Assembly: GCA_025352525.1 (NCBI GenBank)
Contig: JANXTG010000060.1
Location: 1-45,159, forward strand
DNA: 45,159 bases
DNA from: Ferruginibacter sp.
Lineage (GTDB): Bacteria > Bacteroidota > Bacteroidia > Chitinophagales > Chitinophagaceae
Direction of reading: 5' to 3'
Of this stretch, positions 10,195 to 18,988 are shown piece by piece. The notes under the pieces were generated by a model. It did no database searches, was not told the origin of the DNA, and saw only the letters and a program-made list of their open reading frames with translations. A program made the translations under genes and the position numbers. Numbering within the stretch: the first letter of the stretch is position 1; each line of letters begins with the position of its first letter.

Positions 10195-10893
10195 ATGAAA
10201 AAAATTCACTTAGTTCTAATTGTTCTTTTGGTACTTATTGCAGACCAAACTCTCAAAGTGTATGTAAAAACTTCTTTTCCACTAAATACATCAAGATCAA
10301 TAGCAGGAAGCTGGTTTCAGCTATATTTTGTTGAAAACCCGGGTATGGCTTATGGTTGGAAATTCGGTGGTAATTGGGGTAAAATGGCGCTCACCATTTT
10401 TAGAATGGGTGCGGTGGTTTTTGGTACCTGGTACCTGGGCAGTATTATAAAAAAAGGTTACAGTAAGGGGTTTATTATTTGCGCATCTTTAATATATGCC
10501 GGTGCACTTGGTAACTTGATTGACAGCTGTTTTTATGGGTTAATATTTGACAAGGGGATGGTTTTTAATAAAGAAATAAATGACTATCTAAATTATGGCG
10601 GTTTGGCTGTTTTTGCTACCAACGGATATGCTTCATTTTTACATGGCAATGTTGTGGATATGCTCTATTTTCCTGTATTACGGGGTAATTACCCAAGCTG
10701 GTTTCCATTTTTAGGAGGAGAATCTTTTGAGTTTTTCAGACCGATATTTAATATTGCGGATGCTTCCATCAGTACAGGAGTAATAACTATATTTTTATTT
10801 CAAAAAAAAATGTTTAAACAGCAGCACGTTTTGGTGGAAAATCAAACCGTGGAAACGGTATCATTAACAGACGATCAATCTCATATTTCATAA
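10195..10893 (+). CDS. lspA: lipoprotein signal peptidase (signal peptidase II)
   Basis: MKKIHLVLIVLLVLIADQTLKVYVKTSF..., VENPGMAYGW, GALGNLIDSCFYG, HGNVVDMLYFP, RPIFNIADASISTGV catalytic Asp motifs. ATG at 10195 preferred over TTG at 10183. Confidence 0.94.
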   Translation: MKKIHLVLIVLLVLIADQTLKVYVKTSFPLNTSRSIAGSWFQLYFVENPGMAYGWKFGGNWGKMALTIFRMGAVVFGTWYLGSIIKKGYSKGFIICASLIYAGALGNLIDSCFYGLIFDKGMVFNKEINDYLNYGGLAVFATNGYASFLHGNVVDMLYFPVLRGNYPSWFPFLGGESFEFFRPIFNIADASISTGVITIFLFQKKMFKQQHVLVENQTVETVSLTDDQSHIS

Positions 10894-11249
10894 AAGTTTG
10901 CAGAAACTTTTCTTCTTTTTAATTATTTAATCATAAAATTCCAGCCAAATTATCAATTAGGCATTGGCTTTTACTCTTTATCAACAATTAGTTTGTTTTT
11001 ACATTTGCCAAAGGGTCAAACTTTATAAAAGCCCTATTTAAAATCACTATATTTTATTTAATATTGATTTATATTTTAAATCGTAATAAATACGTTAGTC
11101 ATAATATTTGTAGGAAATTTATAATCAAATAATAATTTAAGGAAAAATTAGCAATACGGCGAAATCGTTAGCCGCAAAATCTTTTGCTGATTGCATATCT
11201 TTATTTATTTAAGCAGTGTTAAACAAAAAACTTTTATAAAAATCTTATT

Positions 11250-12785
11250 ATGAAATACTACCGTCTGTTTTTCTTATTATGTACTGTTTCTTTTTTCATT
11301 TCTTCCTGCCAGAAAGAATTAAGTTATGAAGCGGGTCTTGGAAAGGGAACTTTAAAGAAAGATGCAGCAGGTGAATGTTTGCCTTCTAATGTTAATGGGA
11401 GCTATTTTAAAGATTCTTTATTAAAGCCCACAACCAATTATGTTGACATACAGGTTAGTGTTTCAGAACCCGGGAGCTACTTCATAAAAACAGATTCAAT
11501 AAACGGATATTCATTTTATGCAGCTGGTTTTTTTACTGTACAGGGTTTAAATACTGTACGATTAATTGCCTCAGGGAAGCCACTGGCTGCAGGTTCCGAT
11601 ATGTTTACTGTGAAGTTTGATACAAGTGTATGTCAGTTTAATGTGACTGTAACAGGTGCCGGCGGTGGTGGAGGTTCTAGTGCTGCTGTATTTACTTTGG
11701 TGGGCTCTCCAACAACATGTACAGGGGCTGTCCAGTCAAATAATTTTTATGCAACAATGCCTGCCACTGCATCAAACTATGTTGATATTAAAGTTGATGT
11801 GACAACAGCAGGTTCTTATACAATAAATACTGGTGCGGTAAATGGTGTATCTTTTTCTGCAAATGGTAGTTTAGCGTTAGGAACAAGTCAAAATATCAGA
11901 TTACTTGCTTCAGGAACTCCTTCTACTGCAGGTTCTTTTCCTTATGCCTTAAATACTACTGCTCCCGCAAGTAATTGTGGCTTTAATTTGACAGTGCAGG
12001 CTGCACCGACACCTGCCATGTACACTTTTGAATGTCCCAGCAAACCCATTTTCTACGGAACATATCAGGCAGGGGTATCAACAGCAGGAGATTCCGTTCA
12101 GATTAATGTAACATCGGTAGCAGGCGGCTCTTATTCAATTACTACTTCTACAACTGCAAGTTCTAACGGTGTTGTTTTTGCAGGAAGTGGTATTTTACAG
12201 GCTTCTGCCATTCCACAAATGGTAACGCTTTATGCAAGTGGAACTCCGACAACTTCAGGCCCATTTACCTATACTCTTACAGGAACGGGTGTAACTTCTT
12301 CATGTATTTTTATCCAGACTTACAGCGTTGCTACAACTACCAATGGAATTTTAAAATTTAACATAGGTTCTGTTACAAAAACGTTCAATTTTTTGAATAG
12401 CGCTGATACCTCACTTGTAACACCGCCTCCTGCCGCTCCTCCAGGAAATTATTATATATTATCTGTGGCAGGTGATGCAGGTTCTCCCTCTCAAGAAATG
12501 TTTTCGTTTAATATCGGCAAAGCTGCACCCTATTTTACTAACGGAACAACCTATACAGTAAATCAGTTAATGCAATCCATTATTTTGAATGTTACTTACA
12601 CCGACGGCTCCGGTACAATTTACAATGCTGCGACTGATGCTTCAACACAAAATCCGGCATTTAGTATAACTATTTCCAGTATAACAACAACAAGGGTAAT
12701 TGGTACATTTACAGGTCCGGTAAAAAATAGTTCAGGGATGATTATTACTATAACACAAGGATCTTTTGACCTTCCATTACAATAA
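11250..12785 (+). CDS. putative lipoprotein with tandem ~100-aa beta-sandwich-like repeats
   Basis: Signal peptide plus lipobox (FFISSC); three repeated units of type NYVDIxVxVxxxGSYxIxT...NGxxFxxxGxxxxxxxxxxRLxASGxPxxxGxxxxxxxxxxxxCxFxxxV. Confidence 0.8.
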   Translation: MKYYRLFFLLCTVSFFISSCQKELSYEAGLGKGTLKKDAAGECLPSNVNGSYFKDSLLKPTTNYVDIQVSVSEPGSYFIKTDSINGYSFYAAGFFTVQGLNTVRLIASGKPLAAGSDMFTVKFDTSVCQFNVTVTGAGGGGGSSAAVFTLVGSPTTCTGAVQSNNFYATMPATASNYVDIKVDVTTAGSYTINTGAVNGVSFSANGSLALGTSQNIRLLASGTPSTAGSFPYALNTTAPASNCGFNLTVQAAPTPAMYTFECPSKPIFYGTYQAGVSTAGDSVQINVTSVAGGSYSITTSTTASSNGVVFAGSGILQASAIPQMVTLYASGTPTTSGPFTYTLTGTGVTSSCIFIQTYSVATTTNGILKFNIGSVTKTFNFLNSADTSLVTPPPAAPPGNYYILSVAGDAGSPSQEMFSFNIGKAAPYFTNGTTYTVNQLMQSIILNVTYTDGSGTIYNAATDASTQNPAFSITISSITTTRVIGTFTGPVKNSSGMIITITQGSFDLPLQ

Positions 12786-12823
12786 ATAAAAAGTTTAATA
12801 AAACCTTAATTATAAAAAACTAT

Positions 12824-12852
12824 CCCGGCTATTATTATGGCCGGGTTTTTTT
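12824..12852 (+). terminator. Rho-independent terminator
   Basis: cccggc-tattattatg-gccggg followed by ttttttt, downstream of the 11250-12785 CDS. Confidence 0.85.
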
Positions 12853-13129
12853 ATTAATTTAATTCTTAAAGAATTTTTTCATTCAATTTTTCTAACAGAT
12901 AGCCAGAAGACTTAAAACTTTTTTATTCAAAAATCAGTGCTGAAAAAAAGGCATAAGAAACGTATCAAAATAAATTGAAGGGTTTTGTAGAGTTACATGG
13001 AATGATAAATTTCTGAACATTTTTTAAGAATTTAAAATACATTTAAACAGCCAAGTGCGCTATCAATGTGCTTAACCACCAAAAAATAATTTATAAAAAT
13101 ATTTTATAACTTTTAAAATATAAATTTCT

Positions 13130-14599
13130 TTATGCAAATGGTTTGCCTTCTTTGGTTAATTCTCTTTTTATCCCATTCATAACATCCGATAAATAAAATA
13201 TTAATTTTTTTTCGTTTTCATCTTCCGCCAAATTATCATATATCATTCTTTGCTGCTCTTCATCACTGTTTATTTTTTCTACAGCTTTTATACCCGCATA
13301 ATGTACCACATTAATAATATTACCACCACTCATTTCGTAACGTTTTACAACATCAGAAATGTTTACAGATATAAATTTTTCTTCCACTTTTTTTCTTCCT
13401 TCTTTTTCTGTAATATTGGTTTGTTTTGTTACAAACAATGCATTTTCAGGGAAAGCTTTTTGCCAGATAAGAGAACGCTGTACTTCATCAGGAAAAGGAA
13501 ATTTTAATATAGCATTAAAGCGGCGAATAAAGGCATCATCAATATTATTTTTCATATTTGTTGCCAATATAATGAGCCCATTATAATCTTCAATTCTTTG
13601 TAATAAATAAGATACTTCCTGGTTTGCATATTTATCGTGTGCATCTCTTACATTTGTCCTTTTACCAAACAATGCATCGGCTTCGTCAAAAAATAAAATC
13701 CAGCCTTTATCTTCTGCTCGGGCAAATAATAGCTCAAGATTTTTTTCTGTTTCGCCAATGTATTTGGAAACAATCATAGAAAGATCAATTTTGTAAACTT
13801 CTTTGTTAAGTTCGGCTCCCAATATGCGGGCAGTAAATGTTTTTCCAGTACCCGGTGGACCATAAAATAAAGTGCGGTAACCCTGTCGTAGTTTACCTTT
13901 CATTCCATATTCGTTCATTAATTGCTCATTATTTATTAACCAGCTTTTTATTTCATTTATTTGTTCATGTAATTCTTCAGGTATAACGAGATTATTAATA
14001 GTTGGCTGGTTCATTTCTTTTGTAGGAGAAATTTTTCTTGCAGGAAAACTCATGCTAAACTGTGGGGACTTATGAATGCCGTAAATAAACAAATCAATAT
14101 AATCTGCAGACATAATTAATTTTCCATGCATGGCAGGTTCACCATTTTGCAGGTCTTCTAGCCAAAGAATTTTTTTCTCCCAAAAAATATGTTCAGCACC
14201 AAAAAACTGTTGAACCAGAATTCTTTTTTCAATATCATTATCACTTATTAAAAACAAAGCTGTTTCGCCGGTAGGTAAAAAAAAGCGACTGTTTTTTCCA
14301 CGCACACCACCAATGCCGGGGAAATTGCCGGATGCGCCAATTTTATAATCAATGGCTTTATCAAACAAACCAGGTATTATATGTGGTGCCAATGCTACCA
14401 ATATTATAATGGCTTCGCTGTGTGTAAGGTTATTTTTTTTAATAAAATCTGCAATAGGTAATTGCCATTTATCAAGATGTGGTATGGTTGGTTCAATATT
14501 ATCCTGCTCTGTAAAAAAATAATTATTTAACCGATAAATTATTAAATCTTCGAGATATTGAAACTCTTCGTATAAATATTTTGAAACACTAGTAGTCAT
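13130..14599 (-). CDS. AAA+ ATPase (eCIS-associated, Afp15-like)
   Basis: Walker A FYGPPGTGKTFTARILG, Walker B WILFFDEADALFGKRTNVRDAHDKYANQE, sensor LATNMKNNIDDAFIRRF; at the downstream end of the eCIS gene set. Confidence 0.92.
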   Translation of the reverse strand: MTTSVSKYLYEEFQYLEDLIIYRLNNYFFTEQDNIEPTIPHLDKWQLPIADFIKKNNLTHSEAIIILVALAPHIIPGLFDKAIDYKIGASGNFPGIGGVRGKNSRFFLPTGETALFLISDNDIEKRILVQQFFGAEHIFWEKKILWLEDLQNGEPAMHGKLIMSADYIDLFIYGIHKSPQFSMSFPARKISPTKEMNQPTINNLVIPEELHEQINEIKSWLINNEQLMNEYGMKGKLRQGYRTLFYGPPGTGKTFTARILGAELNKEVYKIDLSMIVSKYIGETEKNLELLFARAEDKGWILFFDEADALFGKRTNVRDAHDKYANQEVSYLLQRIEDYNGLIILATNMKNNIDDAFIRRFNAILKFPFPDEVQRSLIWQKAFPENALFVTKQTNITEKEGRKKVEEKFISVNISDVVKRYEMSGGNIINVVHYAGIKAVEKINSDEEQQRMIYDNLAEDENEKKLIFYLSDVMNGIKRELTKEGKPFA

Positions 14600-14629
14600 A
14601 TTTTTTAATTATACTTTCGATAAATATCT

Positions 14630-16474
14630 TCAACAATTTGAAGGCGCATCTCCGCTAATATTTACATATCTCGCAGAAATAAATCCTCTGTCAGTTTGAT
14701 ACCAAGTATCATTTCCATCTATTGACTGACCGGTAACAAGACAATTTATATTTACAATTTCACCATTTCGATAGCTTCCAACAATATGGCCGGCCAAATT
14801 TGGTTGTTGCCTAATATGCAGTGATGACGCATGTATTGCGCCAATTGTGGGTACAGCGGGTGTAGGAGTGGGAGCAGGCCCTGGCACAGTAATATCAAAT
14901 GGTGCTACAGGCATTGAAGGAAAATTTACAGTAAATGGTACATCACCCGAGATGCCTGATGCTTCAAATTTTGACAATAAAATAGTTGCAGCCTGCTCAA
15001 TGGATGCACCACAATTACCAGGGCATAAATCAATAGTATCTTTTACTTCGTACAAAATGTTTGGTATAACAGTTACAGTATTTCCGTTTTTAATTAGTAT
15101 GGCTTGCCCGCTTGCTGTTCTGGAATCATTAAATGGAGAAGGCCTTGCACCTATTGGGCAACTTGTTTGCGTAGTGCCAATACCTCCTGCAATATTACCA
15201 GGTATTTCTCCTATGGCATTAAAGTTCATTTCGTGCGAAGCCCTGTCTGTGCCTATTTCTGTAATGGCTGCCGGTATAGTTGTGGCTATATCTATTACCA
15301 TCATATTTTGCCCTGCGGGGAAAGTGGGTGGTGAACTTGTAAGTTCTGCCCGTAAACTATCTACCAAAAAAGTTGTAGTAGCTGCGGTAGTAAGTGAGGT
15401 TGTAAAATCTGCGCCAAAGGTTGCAGATATATTCTGTGGTGCTGCACCGCCAAAAATATATTGGCTCCACAACGGAACAACTCTTGGACTTACAGCCGCA
15501 GCAATACCGGCTAGCAGTATTGGAGCAGCTTGGTTTCTTGTAACTTCGGCAACGGTGGTTGAAAAAAATGGTTCGCAAAATTCTGCAGGGCAACTGGCTG
15601 GCTTGCCACAGGCAGTTGTACCTGCACCGGGCACTGTAGGAGCAGTTGTAGGAGCAGTCTGCAACTGAATATTATTTGATTTTTTTTGTGTAGTCATTTC
15701 CCCTGCAGCCCCCTGTTGCACTACATGTGTAAGCTCATGCGCCAGTAAAAATTTTCCTTCCGCAGTGGCGGGATTAAATTTTCCTTCATTAAAATAAATA
15801 TCGTTGCCATGGGTAAATGCCTGTGCGTTTAATTCTTTATTCATACTGATGGAGTTGCTGTTTGTATGAAACTTAACGTTACTAAAATCTGCACCTATTG
15901 ATGAACTCATTTCATTGTTTACATTTTTTGAAAGCTTGCCACCATTACCTTTTGTATTATTTATTTTTGATGAAACTGCATCCGATACGGTAGAATTATT
16001 ATTCTCTGCTTTTGTTTGAACTGCATTTTTTTCTTCTTCCTGTTCATCCATTTTTTGTACAGGTTCCCCATTATTGCAACTGCATTTTTGTATAGAGCCC
16101 ATTTTTTCTTTTTCTTTTTCTGCATCCCTATTTCTTTGTATGGGCATTTCCTGTATCTCTTTATCCATAGCCATTCGCCCATCATTGGTAGATGGTTTTT
16201 CTTCTTCGGTTGAAAGCCTTTGTATGCTGCTTATTTCTTTTTGTTGAACAATAGAATTATTGTGAGCAGTTTTATTTACTACTTTGCCTGCTACAGCATC
16301 TGCCTCCTGCTCATATTTATCGCCAGGTTTGTTTACAGAAAACTTTGCCTGAAAAAAAGTATTTTGCTGATGTGGTTTATCCGCATCTGATTGTTTTGAA
16401 AAGAATGGTTCTTTATTTGGCTCAATATTTTTATTTACATTTTGTTGCCGGTGTATGCTTCTGCTAAGTAACAT
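14630..16474 (-). CDS. DUF4157 domain protein with C-terminal SH3-like domain; putative eCIS cargo
   Basis: SSIGADFSNVKFHTNSNSISMNKELNAQAFTHGNDIYFNEGKFNPATAEGKFLLAHELTHVVQQG (DUF4157, HExxH); C-terminal SSLHIRQQPNLAGHIVGSYRNGEIVNINCLVTGQSIDGNDTWYQTDRGFISARYVNI (SH3b-like). Confidence 0.88.
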   Translation of the reverse strand: MLLSRSIHRQQNVNKNIEPNKEPFFSKQSDADKPHQQNTFFQAKFSVNKPGDKYEQEADAVAGKVVNKTAHNNSIVQQKEISSIQRLSTEEEKPSTNDGRMAMDKEIQEMPIQRNRDAEKEKEKMGSIQKCSCNNGEPVQKMDEQEEEKNAVQTKAENNNSTVSDAVSSKINNTKGNGGKLSKNVNNEMSSSIGADFSNVKFHTNSNSISMNKELNAQAFTHGNDIYFNEGKFNPATAEGKFLLAHELTHVVQQGAAGEMTTQKKSNNIQLQTAPTTAPTVPGAGTTACGKPASCPAEFCEPFFSTTVAEVTRNQAAPILLAGIAAAVSPRVVPLWSQYIFGGAAPQNISATFGADFTTSLTTAATTTFLVDSLRAELTSSPPTFPAGQNMMVIDIATTIPAAITEIGTDRASHEMNFNAIGEIPGNIAGGIGTTQTSCPIGARPSPFNDSRTASGQAILIKNGNTVTVIPNILYEVKDTIDLCPGNCGASIEQAATILLSKFEASGISGDVPFTVNFPSMPVAPFDITVPGPAPTPTPAVPTIGAIHASSLHIRQQPNLAGHIVGSYRNGEIVNINCLVTGQSIDGNDTWYQTDRGFISARYVNISGDAPSNC

Positions 16475-16501
16475 GATCTTTATTTTTAACTTTTATAAAA
16501 C

Positions 16502-17266
16502 CTACAATTTCTTTAAAAATTCATCTGTCAACGATTCATAATCTTCCGCGCCATGCGAATGTTTATCAAAACTAAAAATATCAACCCCAGCCTCCTGTGC
16601 TTTTGCCAGTTGAATATTATTGCGAATAGTAGTTGTAAATAATTTATTACCAAACTCTTGTTCCATCTGCATTTTAACCTGTTTATTCATTGTTTTTCTG
16701 TCATCATATTTTGTAAGTAAAATACCAAGCAACTCCAGTCTTTTATTTATTTTTTTAATGGAAGTAATTTGTTGCATAAAAATATTAACTGCTTTGTGTG
16801 GTAAAAATTCTGCCTGCAATGGCATCAAAATATAATTGCTTGCCACCAATGCATTTACCGTAAGCATACCTACAGATGGATGGCAATCAAACAAAACAAA
16901 ATCATATTGCATGGTCATTTTTTCCAGCAACCATGTAAAAATCTGTTCTCTGCCAAATACACTTATCAGTTCTGTTTCTGCCCATGCAAGGTCTGCAGAT
17001 GCGGGTACCAATTGTAATCCACTAGCGGTCGTAAGAGTAGCAGCTTCAATATTTCCATCTTCTCCTTTTATTTCTTTTGCCAGTTCTGTAAAAAGATTTA
17101 TGGCCGTTTCACTATTAACACCTAAAGCAGCAGTCATGCTTCCTTGCGGGTCTGCATCAACCAATAATACAGTTTTACCTTTTTGTTGTAACCCTGCTGC
17201 AAGGTTTATGGCTGTAGTTGTTTTACCTACGCCTCCTTTTTGTGCTGCTATTGATATTATTTGCAT
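16502..17266 (-). CDS. ParA/Soj family ATPase
   Basis: MQIISIAAQKGGVGKTTTAINLAAGLQQKGKTVLLVDADPQGSMTAALG (deviant Walker A), FVLFDCHPSVGMLTVNAL, LLTKYDDRKTMNKQV. Confidence 0.94.
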   Translation of the reverse strand: MQIISIAAQKGGVGKTTTAINLAAGLQQKGKTVLLVDADPQGSMTAALGVNSETAINLFTELAKEIKGEDGNIEAATLTTASGLQLVPASADLAWAETELISVFGREQIFTWLLEKMTMQYDFVLFDCHPSVGMLTVNALVASNYILMPLQAEFLPHKAVNIFMQQITSIKKINKRLELLGILLTKYDDRKTMNKQVKMQMEQEFGNKLFTTTIRNNIQLAKAQEAGVDIFSFDKHSHGAEDYESLTDEFLKKL

Positions 17267-17311
17267 GTTGTTGAAATATTAAAATATCAAAAAAAGCAAG
17301 ATCATTTTTTA

Positions 17312-18676
17312 TTAAGATTTTTTTTCCTCATTAAAATAAAATAGGGCTTTTTCCCAAGCATGTACACCAATGCTTCTACCAAGTTTTTGCCCATCTTCAT
17401 TGCCTCTTTTAAAATGTATGCCACCGTATAATCTTGATAAGCCTGCCTGCTCTGCTGCTCCGCTAAACGTAGGCCAGTCCAAAGTATAATCTATACAGGG
17501 AGATTTGCCGGGTTCTGTTTTTGATGAACCTTTTTCAATTTTTATGCAGCCTCCAAATTCATCGCAACCCGTAAAATGAATGAGCACTGTAGCAGCAGCC
17601 CTGCTAAAATTACTATGGCCAGATACATGCTCTGCAAATGGAGGTGTAGCAATAAATGGTTTCCAGTTTTCACCTTTAATAGTTGCTGTTCCTTTGCCTG
17701 GTCCTGCCCATGCTTGTATATCCATGCCTCTATACAATTCTCTAACGGCTGTTATTGGCCGTACAGAATCGTAATAATATTTACACTCCCAACATGCAAT
17801 AGATGCATCTAATAATGCATTGCACAATGCAAAAAATAATTTAATGCATTGAGAATTTCTGTAGTTGTTTTTTTCTGCAGCAAACTGTGCTATTTCGCAC
17901 CAGTGACCGGGAGGAGTATAAGTTCCTTTTCCATCTGCCCAATATTCGGCTATCACTTTTTGTTCGTCCGTTATACCAGCACTTATATCAACTACTTCTT
18001 TTGCCTGTTGCTTAAACTCCGGTTGTTCTTTTTTGTATGGAGCATCTGGCCTAAACTGCCAGTTGTGTTGCAATGAAAATGGTTTTACCAAACCCCAATG
18101 CGCCACCAAAAAATTTTGTACTTCAAAATTTCCAGGCGAAGATTCGGAGCGCAATCGCTGCCAGTTATTTAAATTATTTATTTTATCATAAGTATTTACC
18201 GGTTGGTAATTTGTATAGTCTGACCATGCGGGAAAATGCAACGTGCCGTAAGGATTGCTGCCATCACCGTCTCGGTATTCTATGGTCATTCTTGCAGCAA
18301 GGTTACCAATGCCCTGGGGTTTATTTATATCAAAAGTTGTATCAGCAGGATCATAACCACAGGCACACATAAGGTTTGTAAACATGTCTTTATTTTCGGG
18401 CGGCAATGGCAACCAAAATAAATGTGTGAGTACCCTGTATGCTGCATAACTAAAGGCTTTGCGGGTATTTTGTTTGCTGCAATATTCTTCTGCAATTTTT
18501 ATATATTGTGCAGTTGTGGTGCTAATGGCACACCTGTCATACACACTCCATGCATCGTACATGGCTGTGTGTACCATTGCCAGTGCACGGGCTGCAAGTG
18601 GGGGAGAAGTTTTTGTAAATCTTATAGCATCCAACGTGAGCTGGTTCCATTGTAATGAGAGTGTTTTTTCTGCCAT
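17312..18676 (-). CDS. PAP2-superfamily / vanadium-dependent haloperoxidase-like protein
   Basis: YYYDSVRPITAVRELY, PPFAEHVSGHSNFSRAAATVLIHF, SRLYGGIHFKRGNEDGQKLGRSIGVHAWEKAL: RP...SGH...SRxxxGxHF signature. No obvious signal peptide (MAEKTLSLQWNQLTL). Confidence 0.88.
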   Translation of the reverse strand: MAEKTLSLQWNQLTLDAIRFTKTSPPLAARALAMVHTAMYDAWSVYDRCAISTTTAQYIKIAEEYCSKQNTRKAFSYAAYRVLTHLFWLPLPPENKDMFTNLMCACGYDPADTTFDINKPQGIGNLAARMTIEYRDGDGSNPYGTLHFPAWSDYTNYQPVNTYDKINNLNNWQRLRSESSPGNFEVQNFLVAHWGLVKPFSLQHNWQFRPDAPYKKEQPEFKQQAKEVVDISAGITDEQKVIAEYWADGKGTYTPPGHWCEIAQFAAEKNNYRNSQCIKLFFALCNALLDASIACWECKYYYDSVRPITAVRELYRGMDIQAWAGPGKGTATIKGENWKPFIATPPFAEHVSGHSNFSRAAATVLIHFTGCDEFGGCIKIEKGSSKTEPGKSPCIDYTLDWPTFSGAAEQAGLSRLYGGIHFKRGNEDGQKLGRSIGVHAWEKALFYFNEEKKS

Positions 18677-18988
18677 GATGAGATGATTTAAAATATTTTA
18701 ACTGTAATAATATTTTAAGTTTTATTTGATTAAGTTTATTTTGATGGTATTATATTACTTACATATCCTGCCATTTAATATCCTGTTTTTTGTGGTACAC
18801 CTAATTTATTATAAAAACTTGCAATCAATCACGCTGCAATAACCTCACTTATAAAGCTATTTTAATAGCGACTTAGTTAAGTGTTTAATGACAAGAACAA
18901 GATGATAAATTAATTTTCGACTGTATTGATTTTTTTGAATTTTTATAAACGTTTTTGTACAAGAAAAAGGATAAACTATTTTTTAATT

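Noticed and set aside
14847-15668. 273-aa plus-strand ORF opposite the DUF4157/SH3 gene
   Set aside because: Fully antisense to a well-supported CDS; low-complexity V/A/S-rich translation typical of shadow ORFs.
16016-16213. Phe-rich plus-strand ORF (HFFFFFFCIP...)
   Set aside because: Antisense to the Lys/Glu-rich repeat segment of the DUF4157 gene; composition artefact.
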